From assembly GCF_000372465.1 (NCBI RefSeq), contig NZ_AQUZ01000020.1, positions 62,001-126,000 on the forward strand: a stretch of 64,000 nucleotides of DNA, written 5' to 3'. This document shows positions 45,564 through 54,536 of this stretch, in pieces. Source of the stretch: Kribbella catacumbae DSM 19601 (GTDB taxonomy: Bacteria; Actinomycetota; Actinomycetes; Propionibacteriales; Kribbellaceae). The notes beneath the pieces were generated by a model. The model was not told where the DNA came from. It ran no database searches and was given only the letters and a program-made list of their open reading frames with translations. The translations under genes were made by a program, and so were the position numbers. Each line of letters opens with the position of its first letter. The stretch's first letter is position 1.

Positions 45564-45599
45564 CCCCGACCTCCCCAGCCGTAGTACTAGTCTCCGGGT

Positions 45600-46445
45600 G
45601 TGCACCCCGATCTGGTCTCCGTACTGCGTTGTCCGGTCTGTGGCGATGCACTCACGCTGACCGGCCGTACTGCGAACTGCCCGCAACGGCACGCGTATGA
45701 CCTGGCCAAGCAGGGCTACCTCAATTTGTTGCCTTCGGCCTCGACCGGCATCGAAGGCGATACCGCCGAGATGGTCCAGGCGCGCGAGGACTTCCTGGCT
45801 GAAGGCTTCTACTCCCCGATCCGTGACGCACTGATCGCCGCAACCGCCGAGGCGCTGGATGTGTTCAATAGTGGGCTTGTGGTGGAAGTGGGCGCCGGGA
45901 CGGGGTACTACCTGGATGGCGTGGTGAAGGCGGGGGAGAAGCGTCACGGCTTGGCTTTGGACGTGTCCCGGTACGCCGCTCGCCGGGGCGCGAAGGTGGA
46001 CCCGGAGCAGATCGGCGCCGTGGTCTGTGATGCGTGGCGTGAGCTGCCGGTGCGTGACGAGGCCGCGCAGGTGGTGCTCAATGTGTTCGCACCGCGCAAC
46101 GCCAGCGAGATGGCTCGAATTCTTGCGCCCGGCGGCTCGCTGCTTGTGGTGACTCCCAATCAGGCTCACCTGGCCGAGTTGGTCGCAGTACTCGGGCTGG
46201 TTCGGGTTGATGAGGAGAAGGAGCGACGGCTGACCGAGTCGCTTGCCGGGTCGTTCCAGAAGATCGGCAGCGAGGTCGTGGAGGTTGCGATGCGACTGGA
46301 TCATGCTGCGGTTGAGCGGCTGGTCGCGATGACGCCGAGTGCGCGGCACACGTCCAAGGCCGAGTTGGCGGAGCGGATCGCAGTACTGGCTGATCCTGTG
46401 CGGGTCACGTTGTCGGTGACCTTGTCGGTCTGGCAGACCGTCTGA
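45600..46445 (+). CDS. RlmA-type 23S rRNA (guanine-N1)-methyltransferase
   Basis: 281 residues. The N-terminal zinc site (CPVCGDAL...NCPQRHAYDLAKQGYLNLL) and the SAM domain (VVEVGAGTGYYLDGV, ALDVSRYAARRGAK) match RlmA(I)/RlmA(II)/TlrB enzymes that methylate G745 or G748 in helix 35 of 23S rRNA. RlmA(II)/TlrB can affect tylosin-type macrolide binding. Which guanine is modified cannot be read. GTG start at 45600, 37 nt after the permease. Confidence 0.88.
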   Translation: MHPDLVSVLRCPVCGDALTLTGRTANCPQRHAYDLAKQGYLNLLPSASTGIEGDTAEMVQAREDFLAEGFYSPIRDALIAATAEALDVFNSGLVVEVGAGTGYYLDGVVKAGEKRHGLALDVSRYAARRGAKVDPEQIGAVVCDAWRELPVRDEAAQVVLNVFAPRNASEMARILAPGGSLLVVTPNQAHLAELVAVLGLVRVDEEKERRLTESLAGSFQKIGSEVVEVAMRLDHAAVERLVAMTPSARHTSKAELAERIAVLADPVRVTLSVTLSVWQTV

Positions 46446-46500
46446 CTTGATGCCGGCTCGAGCACGGCACCCGTAAGACAGTCGCTGAACCCGAGTGGGG

Positions 46501-47172
46501 TCAGGCAGCAGCGCTAGTGGTCAGCTCACTGGCGACTTCGGCGGCGTGTTCCTTGGCCGTGACGTGTGCCTCTTCCTCGGACACCTTGGAGGCGGGGATC
46601 AGTTCCGCCATCGCCGGGGTGACGGGTGCCAGGGTGAGTTCGGCGACGGCTTTCCGGATCTTCATGCCGAACATGTCCCCGAAGATGCGCTCCAGGTACG
46701 GCGTCGCGTGGTCCCAGCCCTCACGCGGAGTACCGGGGCCGTAGCCGCCACCCCGGGCCAGGGTGAAGATGATCGGCCGGCCCTGAACCGGGCTGGGGCC
46801 GCCTGCCAGCTCGGTGTCGAGGAGCAGCAGGTCGATCCAGGTCTTGATGTGCTGGGAGATTCCGTAGTTGTACAGCGGTACCGCGAGCAGTACCGCGTCG
46901 GCGCTCTTCAGTTCGGCTGTGAGGTCGGCGGCGAGCGCGGTCGCCTCGGCGACGTCGGCGCGATCGGCGCCCGGTCCGGCGTCCAGGCCCATCTTGGCGG
47001 CGGCCGCAGCCGGCCAGACGGTGGAAGAGATCGGGTGCCGGCCGAGGTCGCGCCGGACGACGACGCCATCGGGGTGCTCCGCCTTCCAGACTGCCTCGGC
47101 GCTGTCGGCGAGCGCTCGGCTGACGGATCCGTCGACCCGGATGCTGGCGTCGACGCGAAGGAGGGTGGTCAT
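46501..47172 (-). CDS. FMN-dependent NADH-azoreductase-like flavodoxin-fold reductase
   Basis: 223 residues from ATG 47172 with AGAGGAACGTC upstream (a longer frame to 47274 crosses the operator region). Flavodoxin-like fold of the AzoR/NQO family: RVDASIR...SVSRAL near the start, VPLYNYGISQHIKTWIDLL and the ARGGGYGPGTPREGWDHATPYL loop. Members reduce quinones and azo compounds with NADH. Divergent from the MarR gene, which probably represses it. Confidence 0.9.
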   Translation of the reverse strand: MTTLLRVDASIRVDGSVSRALADSAEAVWKAEHPDGVVVRRDLGRHPISSTVWPAAAAAKMGLDAGPGADRADVAEATALAADLTAELKSADAVLLAVPLYNYGISQHIKTWIDLLLLDTELAGGPSPVQGRPIIFTLARGGGYGPGTPREGWDHATPYLERIFGDMFGMKIRKAVAELTLAPVTPAMAELIPASKVSEEEAHVTAKEHAAEVASELTTSAAA

Positions 47173-47223
47173 GACGTTCCTCTCTGGAAACACAGTGGGG
47201 ACTCGATCTGAGCTGTTCAGAAG

Positions 47224-47244
47224 ATAGTCTGTAGAGCAGAACAT
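47224..47244. promoter_or_regulatory. Candidate MarR operator
   Basis: The imperfect palindrome ATAGTCTG-N5-CAGAACAT lies in the AT-rich divergent region, 52 nt from each start. A 21-bp dyad is the usual size for MarR-family sites. Confidence 0.5.
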
Positions 47245-47295
47245 ATTCAAGTCAGATCGTATTCCGAGTGGCATACACCACGTAGGATGGGTGCC

Positions 47296-47823
47296 ATGAC
47301 CAGTTCGTCGCCGGAGGTGAATGCCCGGGGAGCCCGCGGGACCTCGGTCGAGGCTGATCTCGGCTGGGCGCTCGGGGTCGTGTTCCGGCGATACGCCAAA
47401 GCGGCCGCCGAAGCGCTGGACGACGTCCCAGGCGGTCCGCGCGGCTACCAGGTGCTAGCTACCACGGTCAGCGAAGGGCCGAAGCGGCAGCTCGATCTGG
47501 CGGCGCAGCTGGGCGTAGACCGGACCGTGATGACTTACCTGCTGGATGACCTGGAGAAGGCCGGCCTGGTGCAGCGGCAGGCGGATCCGGCGGATCGCCG
47601 GGCCCGGTTGATCGTGCCGACCGCGCAGGGCGAGGAGACGCTCTGCGATCTGGAGGGCAGGCTCGCGGACCGTGAGGATGCTGTCATGGGCAGCCTCGAC
47701 GATGGTGAGCGGATGGTGTTCCGGATGCTGCTCAAGCGGATCGCGGTCCAGGCCGACCAGGTCGACCCGCTACACAACGCCTGCGTACTCGCCGAAGAAG
47801 GCGTCGATCCCGCCGACACCTGA
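47296..47823 (+). CDS. MarR-family transcriptional regulator
   Basis: 175 residues from ATG 47296, with AGGATGGG upstream (an ATG at 47287 is also in frame). Winged helix: PKRQLDLAAQLGVDRTVMTYLLDDLEKAGLVQRQADPADRRARLI, seen as RQLDLAAQLGVDRTVMTYL and wing DPADRRAR. Such repressors respond to phenolic or oxidising compounds. Divergence from the azoreductase gene and the shared dyad point to control of that gene and of itself. Confidence 0.92.
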   Translation: MTSSSPEVNARGARGTSVEADLGWALGVVFRRYAKAAAEALDDVPGGPRGYQVLATTVSEGPKRQLDLAAQLGVDRTVMTYLLDDLEKAGLVQRQADPADRRARLIVPTAQGEETLCDLEGRLADREDAVMGSLDDGERMVFRMLLKRIAVQADQVDPLHNACVLAEEGVDPADT

Positions 47824-47838
47824 TCCTGCGGCAGTTGG

Positions 47839-48492
47839 TCAGCGCAGGGGGACGAAGCCGGACTCGTAGGCCTGGATGACGGCTTGGGTGCGGTCGCGGG
47901 CGCCCAGCTTGGCGAGCAGGTTGGCGACGTGGGTCTTGATCGTCTGGACTCCGAGGATGAGTTCGCCGGCGATCTCCGCGTTCGAGAGGCCACGGGCCAT
48001 CAGCCGCAGTACCTCCTGCTCGCGTTCGGTCAATTGATATGCGTCGAGTCCCGACAGCTGCGCCTGCTCGGTGACGTGCGCGAGGGCCAGCGCCCGGATC
48101 GCCTCCGGGAACAACAGCGACTCGCTGCCCGCGACCGTGCGGATCGCCGCGATGATGTCGTCCGGGGGAGTGCGCTTGAGCAGGAAGCCAGACGCTCCCG
48201 CCCGCAGCGCGTCGTACACGTAGTCGTCGTTCTCGAAGGTCGTCACGACCAGCACGCGTGGCGCCGGGTCGAGACCTTCCAGCAGCAGCCGGGTGGCCTG
48301 GATGCCGTCGACAGCGGGCATCCGGACGTCCATCAGGACGACATCCGGCTGGGTGCGGCGGACCACCGGGAGTACCTCGGCGCCGTCACCGGCCTCGCCG
48401 ACAACCTTGAGGTCAGGCTCCGCGTCGATGATGGCGCGCAGCCCGCTCCGGATCAGCGGCTCGTCGTCCACCACGACCACCGAAATCTCCAC
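47839..48492 (-). CDS. LuxR/NarL-family response regulator
   Basis: 217 residues: receiver domain with the phospho-acceptor Asp55 (VVLMDVRMP), conserved DD at 9-10 and lysine in FLLKRTPP; C-terminal LuxR helix-turn-helix (LTEREQEVLRLMARGLSNAEIA). Partner of the histidine kinase 66 nt upstream on the same strand. Targets cannot be read from the sequence. Confidence 0.95.
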   Translation of the reverse strand: MEISVVVVDDEPLIRSGLRAIIDAEPDLKVVGEAGDGAEVLPVVRRTQPDVVLMDVRMPAVDGIQATRLLLEGLDPAPRVLVVTTFENDDYVYDALRAGASGFLLKRTPPDDIIAAIRTVAGSESLLFPEAIRALALAHVTEQAQLSGLDAYQLTEREQEVLRLMARGLSNAEIAGELILGVQTIKTHVANLLAKLGARDRTQAVIQAYESGFVPLR

Positions 48493-48557
48493 TGTCTCTC
48501 TCCTCCATTTCTGCCCACCCCACCGCCCCGGTCGGGCAAATCTTCCCCACCGCTCGG

Positions 48558-49814
48558 TCAGGCCTTCGTCGTGACGGCGACTGGTAGCCGTACTGCGAGC
48601 CGCCAGCGATCCGCGACCAGACCGGCCTCGACAGTGCCGCGCAGTACGGCGACTCTTTCACGGATACCGGCCAGCCCTCGGCCACCGCCCGAGTGGTCGG
48701 CGGCGCCTGCGCTGACCGGGTTGGTCAGCTCCAGCAGCAGGCCGGACTTGTCGAGATTGATCACCAGGTCGACGGTGAGCTCGCCGGCCGGCCGGCCCGC
48801 GTGCCGGATCGCGTTGGTGAGGCCCTCCTGGATGATCCGGTACGCCTCGCGGGACACGGCCGCGGGCAACTGCTCGAGGTCTCCAGTACGCCGTACGCCG
48901 ACCGTGATCCCGCCGGCCCGCGTCGCCTCGACGAGCCGGGTGAGGTTGCCGAGCGTGGCCTGTGGGGCGGTCTGGGAACCTGGCCGGCGATCGTCGCGGA
49001 GCAGGCCGAGTACGTGATCGAGATCCGCGAGCGCGGCCCGGGCGGAGGTCTCCATCGCGGCGAGCGCGGTCTCAGCGAAGGCGGGATCTGTGGCCAGCAC
49101 CCGGCGCGCGGCGGCCGCCTGGATGGTGACCAGGCTGAGCGCGTGGCCGACGCTGTCGTGCAGCTCGCGGGCCAACCGGTTGCGCTCGGCAAGGGTCGCC
49201 GTCCGGCGTTCGAGCAGCTCGATCCGCTCGGCCGGGGTCGGGCCGAGCAGCCGCGGGGCGGCGTACGCGAGCAGGGCGCCGATCCCGGCGGACAGCAGGA
49301 ACAGCGCCGCGATCGCCACGATCGTTGCCAACGGCATCCAGAAGTCGGTCCACCGGCCGGTCACCTGATAGGTCAGGCCGGGAACGAGTTCGCGCGGGCC
49401 GGGGGAGCGGAAGGGGGCCGCGAGCAACACGGCGCCGAAGCCGAAGACGGCGGTGCTGAGGATGCCGACGAGGCCGCCGGCAGTCAGGTGCACGCAGAAC
49501 CAGGCCGTGGTCCGGCGCCGTTGCGCCCAGGTCCGGGACGGGCCGAGTGGTCGTTCCTCGAAGCGGACGCCGAGCAGCGATTCGACCGCGATGCCTTCGA
49601 CCTCGCGGACGGCGGGCAGGGTGCCCAGCACGAGTGGCGGGGCGGCAACCACCAGGACGACGAGGATCGCCGTCAGCACCCCGGGGAGCTGCAAGTCGTC
49701 GATCAGTGAGACGAGACCGCTGTCGACCAGGATGAAGGCGAGAACGAGGGCGGCGCCGAGCAACAGGTAGACCCAGCGCAGATAGGTCGATCCCCGCACC
49801 AAGACATTCGCCAC
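48558..49814 (-). CDS. Two-component sensor histidine kinase (HisKA_3 type)
   Basis: 418 residues from GTG 49814, with GAGGATGGGCTT upstream. The N-terminal half has five or six membrane helices with short loops and no large sensor domain, as in kinases that sense membrane stress or small molecules. The phospho-acceptor histidine is in ARELHDSVGHALSL; the ATPase domain has NAIRHA (N box) and GGGRGLAGIRERV (G box). Pairs with the LuxR regulator. Confidence 0.93.
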   Translation of the reverse strand: MANVLVRGSTYLRWVYLLLGAALVLAFILVDSGLVSLIDDLQLPGVLTAILVVLVVAAPPLVLGTLPAVREVEGIAVESLLGVRFEERPLGPSRTWAQRRRTTAWFCVHLTAGGLVGILSTAVFGFGAVLLAAPFRSPGPRELVPGLTYQVTGRWTDFWMPLATIVAIAALFLLSAGIGALLAYAAPRLLGPTPAERIELLERRTATLAERNRLARELHDSVGHALSLVTIQAAAARRVLATDPAFAETALAAMETSARAALADLDHVLGLLRDDRRPGSQTAPQATLGNLTRLVEATRAGGITVGVRRTGDLEQLPAAVSREAYRIIQEGLTNAIRHAGRPAGELTVDLVINLDKSGLLLELTNPVSAGAADHSGGGRGLAGIRERVAVLRGTVEAGLVADRWRLAVRLPVAVTTKA

Positions 49815-50280
49815 AAGCCCATCCTCGCAGCTACCCCGTCCTCCCGGCTCCCTCCTCCGGGTGACCGCCGCCACCCGGGACCAGCCCGGGTGGCTGGCCC
49901 ACTAGCCGGATATTTGACCGATAGCGCCCGACAACCGGCTAGTCGGCCGCAATCTCGCGAATGACCGCCGCGGGGCGGTACGAACGCGCGCCGAGCGCAG
50001 TTCCCGGACGCAGAGAGCGGTTGCATGACGGAGATCACAGTGTGGCCGGGTTTACACAAATTTGTCCTGAACCGGGCAGGTTGGGGCCGAACGGACGTCG
50101 CGATCTGCTGTCCGGGCAGGTACGGTCTGTGGTCGGGGCGGGGTGTCGGTCCGGCTGGACAGGCAGGGGAATCTGCTCCGGGACGGGCGGCAAGCGGGTT
50201 CTGAGGGGATCCGGACAGTGTCAGCACGGCGACGTAAAGACACTGTGAAGTCCCCGAGGGCCGATTGACCACCCTTCCAT
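49815..50280. other. Long intergenic region between kinase and catabolic cluster
   Basis: 466 nt, ordinary GC-rich sequence with no credible gene on either strand. It must hold the promoter of the two-component operon (leftward) and, in its last part, that of the importer operon (rightward). No clear promoter boxes or strong hairpins seen. Confidence 0.5.
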
Positions 50281-50299
50281 ATTTGATGTTTGATCAAAT
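50281..50299. promoter_or_regulatory. Candidate GntR operator (importer operon)
   Basis: ATTTGAT-GTTTG-ATCAAAT is a perfect 7-bp palindrome with 5-nt spacer, ending 21 nt before the first ATG of the operon. It matches 16 of 19 positions of the site at 59787-59805 read on the other strand. AGGAGAGG follows as ribosome-binding site. Confidence 0.75.
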
Positions 50300-50320
50300 A
50301 TCGGAGAGGAGAGGTCCAGT

Positions 50321-51364
50321 ATGAGGTTCAGACGTTCGGCCGTCGCCCTGGTGGCGGTTCTTGCACTCGCAACCGGAGTGAGCGCGTGCAACGACGACAG
50401 CAAGACCGGCTCGAACGGGGACACGAAACTGGAGAAGGTCAGCTACCTGACCTCTTTCGGCACCTTCGGCCGTGAGGCCTATGCCTATGTCGCCCTGGAG
50501 AAGGGCTACTTCAAGGAAGCCGGCTTCGACGTGACGATCACGCCGGGCAAGGGCACCGTCGACGTGATGAAGATCGTCGCCGGTGGTCAGGCCGACTACG
50601 GCATCGGTGACTTCACCGCGTTGATGATCACCCTGGCCAAGCAGAAGTTGCCGGTCACCACGGTTGGCATGATCCACCAGCGCTCGATGGCGGCGATCGT
50701 CGCTCTCGAGGGCGGCAAGATCAAGGCGGGCGACCCGAAGTCCCTGGTCGCCGACCCGAAGATCCGGATCGGTGACCAGCCGGGCTCGACCAACCAGGTC
50801 ACCTTCCCGCTGTACGCCCAGCAGGTCGGCATCGATCCGAAGTCCGTCGAGTTCGTCCCCTCGCCGCCGCCCGGGCTGCCGGCGCTGCTCGCCAACGACA
50901 AGGTCGACGGCATCGGCCAGTTCGTGGTTGGCGTTCCGCTGCTGGAGGCGGCCGACAAGGAGAAGAAGCGCAAAGCGGTCGTACTGCCGTACGGCGACAA
51001 GGTGCAGGACCTCTACGGCAACGCGATCATCGCCCGGGACGACCTGGTCAAGGAGCACCCCGACCAGGTGAAGAAGTTCACCGCGGCGCTGATCAAGGGC
51101 CTGAACGACGCGATGGCGGACCCCGCAGATGCCGCGGCGACGCTGAAGAAGTACGTCCCGGGCACCGACATCGCCGTCGCCACCAAGGAACTCGAGCTGA
51201 TGAAGGAGTACGTGAAGCCGGACGGCTTCAACGGCGCTCCGGGTGAGGTCGATCCGGTCCGGGTCCAGCGGATCATCGACGCGCTGGTCAAGTACAAGGT
51301 GGTCGAAGAAGGCGCGATCAAGCCCGCCGACGTGGTGAACGCCGGCCTGGCGCCGAAGGGCTGA
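50321..51364 (+). CDS. ABC transporter substrate-binding lipoprotein (NMT1/THI5/SsuA type)
   Basis: 347 residues. Signal peptide with lipobox VSAC (Cys about residue 23), so a membrane-anchored lipoprotein. The KVSYLTSFGTFGREAYAYVALEKGYFKEAGFDVTI region is typical of NMT1/SsuA-like receptors for pyrimidine precursors, riboflavin, sulfonates or aromatic acids (quoted as TSFGTFGREAYAYVALEKGY and FKEAGFDVTI). First gene of an importer operon; ATG just after an AGGAGAGG site and a palindromic operator. The ligand is probably the substrate of the downstream enzymes. Confidence 0.92.
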   Translation: MRFRRSAVALVAVLALATGVSACNDDSKTGSNGDTKLEKVSYLTSFGTFGREAYAYVALEKGYFKEAGFDVTITPGKGTVDVMKIVAGGQADYGIGDFTALMITLAKQKLPVTTVGMIHQRSMAAIVALEGGKIKAGDPKSLVADPKIRIGDQPGSTNQVTFPLYAQQVGIDPKSVEFVPSPPPGLPALLANDKVDGIGQFVVGVPLLEAADKEKKRKAVVLPYGDKVQDLYGNAIIARDDLVKEHPDQVKKFTAALIKGLNDAMADPADAAATLKKYVPGTDIAVATKELELMKEYVKPDGFNGAPGEVDPVRVQRIIDALVKYKVVEEGAIKPADVVNAGLAPKG

Positions 51365-51365
51365 G

Positions 51366-52163
51366 ATGATCCGGCTGGACGGCGTGGGACAGGTCTTCGA
51401 CGGGCGTGCGGGCGAGGTCCGGGCGCTCGAGGAGATCGGCCTGCACGTCCAGGAGAACGAGTTCGTCACGTTGATCGGCCGGTCCGGCTGTGGCAAGTCC
51501 ACGCTGCTCCGGCTGATCGCGGGACTGCTGCCGCCGACGTCCGGCCGGATCGAGGTGGCCGGCGAGGCCGTCTCCGGCCCGCGCCGGGACGTCTCCTTCA
51601 TGTTCCAGCGACCGGCCCTGCTGCCGTGGCGGTCGGTCGTCTCGAACGTGATGCTGCCGGTGGAGATCTCCGGCGGCGACTCCGAGCGCGGCAAGGCGCA
51701 GTACCGGGACCGGGCGCACGAGCTGCTGGAGCTGGTCGGGCTCAAGGGGTTCGAGCGCCGGCTCCCGCATGAGTTGTCCGGTGGCATGCAGCAGCGGGTG
51801 TCGCTGTGCCGGTCTCTGATCCGCCGGCCCAAGGTGATGTTGATGGACGAGCCGTTCTCGGCGCTCGACGCGCTGACCCGGACCGAACTGTCGGCGGAGC
51901 TGCAGCGGATCCAGATGGAGCTGGCCACGACGATCGTCTTCGTCACCCACTCGATCGAGGAGGCCGTCGTCCTGTCCGACCGGGTGGTCGTGCTGACCCC
52001 CCGGCCGGGACGTCTGCGCGAGATCGTCGAGATCGACATCCCGCGCCCCCGAAGCCTGGGCCAGAACGCCCACCTGACCGAGGTGGCTCAGATCAGCGGT
52101 CATCTGCACGGCCTGCTGTCGGAGCAGGAGCGTCCCGTCGACCTGCCCGAGGCCCGGCGATGA
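51366..52163 (+). CDS. ABC transporter ATP-binding protein (SsuB/TauB type)
   Basis: 265 residues: Walker A GRSGCGKST, Q-loop FMFQRPALLPW, signature LSGGMQQRVSLCRSL, Walker B VMLMDEPFSALDALTR and switch VTHSIEEAV. Importer ATPase of the nitrate/sulfonate/taurine group. Starts 2 nt after the binding-protein stop. Confidence 0.95.
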   Translation: MIRLDGVGQVFDGRAGEVRALEEIGLHVQENEFVTLIGRSGCGKSTLLRLIAGLLPPTSGRIEVAGEAVSGPRRDVSFMFQRPALLPWRSVVSNVMLPVEISGGDSERGKAQYRDRAHELLELVGLKGFERRLPHELSGGMQQRVSLCRSLIRRPKVMLMDEPFSALDALTRTELSAELQRIQMELATTIVFVTHSIEEAVVLSDRVVVLTPRPGRLREIVEIDIPRPRSLGQNAHLTEVAQISGHLHGLLSEQERPVDLPEARR

Positions 52164-52939
52164 CGACGCGCTCCTGGCTCACGCACTCCCGTACTGCGGC
52201 CGTGCTGCTCCCGGCGATCGGCCTGATCCTCGCGCTCGCGCTGTGGTGGCTGGCCACCATCGTGTTCTCGATCGACTCCTACCTGCTGCCTGACCCGGGC
52301 GACGTGCTCGTCACGTTCCTGGACCAGCCCGGCTATCTGCTGAAGGAGACCGGTGTCTCGCTGGTGGAGACGCTCGAGGGTTTCCTGCTCGCGATCGTCG
52401 TCGGTGTTCCGGTCGCGCTGCTGATCGTCCGGTCGGTGATCGTCGAGCGGCTGCTCTACCCGCTGCTGCTGGGCATCAACGCGATCCCGAAGATCGCCAT
52501 CGCGCCGCTGCTGGTGGTCTGGTTCGGCTTCGGTCAGTGGCCGAAGGTCCTGATGGTGCTGCTGGTCTGTTTCTTCCCGATCGTGATCTCGACCGCCAGC
52601 GGGATGAAGTCCACCCCGGTCGAGCTGGTCGAGCTGCTCAAGTCGCTCAACGCCAGCAAGACGCAGGAGTTCTTCAAGCTCCGGTTGCGCTACGCGATGC
52701 CGCAGATCTTCACCGGGCTGAAGGTGGCGATCTCGCTGGCCGTGATCGGTTCGGTGATCGCCGAGTTCGTCGGCGCCACCTCCGGCCTGGGGTATGTGAT
52801 CACCCAGTCGGGTGCCAGCGCCGACACCTCGCTCGCCTTCGCCGCGATCACGCTGCTCAGCATCATGGCGATCCTGTTGTTCTACGCGCTCGTACTGCTG
52901 GAGCACCTGCTGTTGCCGTGGGCACAGGAGACCAGGTGA
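52160..52939 (+). CDS. ABC transporter permease (SsuC type)
   Basis: 259 residues with six membrane helices and the EAA-like loop (VELLKSLNASKTQEFFKLRLRYAMPQIF, seen as ELLKSLNASKTQEFFKLRL and YAMPQIFTGLK). ATG 52160 overlaps the ATPase stop (ATGA). Completes the importer. Confidence 0.94.
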   Translation: MTTRSWLTHSRTAAVLLPAIGLILALALWWLATIVFSIDSYLLPDPGDVLVTFLDQPGYLLKETGVSLVETLEGFLLAIVVGVPVALLIVRSVIVERLLYPLLLGINAIPKIAIAPLLVVWFGFGQWPKVLMVLLVCFFPIVISTASGMKSTPVELVELLKSLNASKTQEFFKLRLRYAMPQIFTGLKVAISLAVIGSVIAEFVGATSGLGYVITQSGASADTSLAFAAITLLSIMAILLFYALVLLEHLLLPWAQETR

Positions 52940-54024
52940 CCACCCAGGCTTCAGACGCCGATCGCCGGGTACTCGTTCGGCCCGCGTGGCTGGAAGCGAC
53001 CGTCTCGGCCGTCTTCACCGCGCTGGGCTTCGAGCCGACCGACGCGACCCGGATCGCTGTCGCGCTCGTCGAGGCCGATCTGCGCGGCGTCAGCTCGCAC
53101 GGCGTCATGCTCGTCCCGATGTACGTCGAACGGCTGAACGCCGGCGGCGTCACTCGTGAACGCGAGCTGGACATCCTGCACGACGCCGGCGCGGCCCTGG
53201 TCGTCGATGCCCGCGGTGGGATGGGCCAGCTGTCCAGCCCGCAAGCGATGGGGCACGCGATCGAGCGCGCCGGCCGGCTTGGGATCGGCCTGGTCTCGGT
53301 CCGCAACGCGCATCACTTCGGTGCGGCCAGCCGGTGGGCGATGCAGGCGTCGCAGGCCGGTTGCCTGGGCATCGCGATGTCCAACACCACGCCGCTGATG
53401 CCGGCTCCCGGGGGTGCCGAGCGGATCGTCGGCAACAACCCGCTCGCGATCGCAGTACCGGGCGAAGGTGGGCCGGAGATCGTGCTCGACATGGCGTTGT
53501 CGGCCGTTGCCTTGGGCAAGATCCGGCTGGCCGCGTCGGCGGGCCGGCCGATCCCGGACAGCTGGGCCACGGATCAGTCGGGAGTGCCCACCACGGACCC
53601 GGAGGCCGCAGTACTGGGGATGTTGTTGCCTGCGGCCGGCCACAAAGGGTTCGGGCTGGCGTTGATGATCGACGTGCTGACCGGTGTGCTGAGTGGCGGC
53701 GGTTGGGGCGACCAGGTACGGCCGTTGTACCGCGAACCGGGTCGGCCGAACGACTGCGCGCACTTGTTCCTCGCGATCGACCCGGAGTTGCTGGGTGGCA
53801 TCGACGGGTTCCGGCAGCGGTCGTCGGCCCTTGCCGCCAAGGTGAAGGGCAGCGCGACGGCTCCCGGGGTGGACCGGCTGTACCTGCCGGGGGAGATCGA
53901 GGCCGAACGCGCCGCGCAGCAGCGGCGGAACGGCGTACTGATCGAGAAGTCGGGGCTGGACGGTTTGCTGCAGGCCGCGCGTGCGGTCGGCGCCGTCGTC
54001 CCGACGGGAGGGGTGCTGAGCTGA
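52936..54024 (+). CDS. Malate/L-lactate dehydrogenase family oxidoreductase (Ldh2)
   Basis: 362 residues of the NAD(P)-dependent family that includes sulfolactate, ureidoglycolate and 2,3-diketogulonate dehydrogenases. Recognised from DLRGVSSHGVMLVPMYVERL, the catalytic histidine in RNAHHFGAA, GNNPLAIAVPG and AGHKGFGLALMIDVLTG. GTG 52936 overlaps the permease stop. It probably reduces or oxidises a 2-keto/2-hydroxy acid in the pathway. Confidence 0.9.
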   Translation: MTTQASDADRRVLVRPAWLEATVSAVFTALGFEPTDATRIAVALVEADLRGVSSHGVMLVPMYVERLNAGGVTRERELDILHDAGAALVVDARGGMGQLSSPQAMGHAIERAGRLGIGLVSVRNAHHFGAASRWAMQASQAGCLGIAMSNTTPLMPAPGGAERIVGNNPLAIAVPGEGGPEIVLDMALSAVALGKIRLAASAGRPIPDSWATDQSGVPTTDPEAAVLGMLLPAAGHKGFGLALMIDVLTGVLSGGGWGDQVRPLYREPGRPNDCAHLFLAIDPELLGGIDGFRQRSSALAAKVKGSATAPGVDRLYLPGEIEAERAAQQRRNGVLIEKSGLDGLLQAARAVGAVVPTGGVLS

Positions 54025-54419
54025 TGGCGAAGACGCAACTGACCAGCGCGGCGCTGCGGAGCCCGAACGGCGTGTTCTCGCAGGCGACCACGATCGAGGC
54101 GACCGGGCGGCTGGTGTTCGTGTCCGGGATGACCGCCCGGCGGCCGGACGGCAGTATCGCCGGGGTCGGCGACGTGCGGGAGCAGACCCGGCAGGTCTGT
54201 GAGAACGTGCAGGCCGCGGTGCAGGAGGCCGGCGGCACGCTGGACGACGTCTGCCGGGTGGATGTGTACGTCCGCAACATGGAGGACTTCGCCGCGATCC
54301 ACGAGATCCGCGCGTTGTACTTCCACGAGCCACTGCCCGCCTCGACGATGGTCGAGGTCAGCAAGCTGGCCCACCCGGACTATCTGATCGAGATCAGCGC
54401 GATTGCGGTGATCCCATGA
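54024..54419 (+). CDS. RidA/YjgF-family protein
   Basis: 131 residues. RidA fold with FSQATTIEATGRLVFVSGMTA (shown by its parts FSQATTI and VFVSGMTA), the arginine/cysteine-rich region DDVCRVDVYVRNMEDF and ASTMVEVSKLAHPDYLIEI. Members deaminate reactive enamines; a related subgroup is 2-aminomuconate deaminase in aromatic-amine degradation. ATG 54024 overlaps the preceding TGA. Confidence 0.92.
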   Translation: MAKTQLTSAALRSPNGVFSQATTIEATGRLVFVSGMTARRPDGSIAGVGDVREQTRQVCENVQAAVQEAGGTLDDVCRVDVYVRNMEDFAAIHEIRALYFHEPLPASTMVEVSKLAHPDYLIEISAIAVIP

Positions 54420-54535
54420 GTGGGCGAACCAACAAGACAGCCGGCTTCCCGTTCGTGGCGGAGCTGAGCGCAGGCACGAGTGGCGGACGCAGGCCGGGAG
54501 TGGGTGATCACGTGCGCGGCGTCGAGTGGACCTGA
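54416..54535 (+). CDS. Possible 39-residue small protein
   Basis: An ATG overlapping the RidA stop (ATGA) opens a frame of 39 codons (MSGRTNKTAGFPFVAELSAG...) that ends one base before the FAH gene start. The seamless fit resembles translational coupling in this operon, but no family is recognised and the stretch could equally be a spacer. Confidence 0.25.
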   Translation: MSGRTNKTAGFPFVAELSAGTSGGRRPGVGDHVRGVEWT

Positions 54536-54536
54536 G

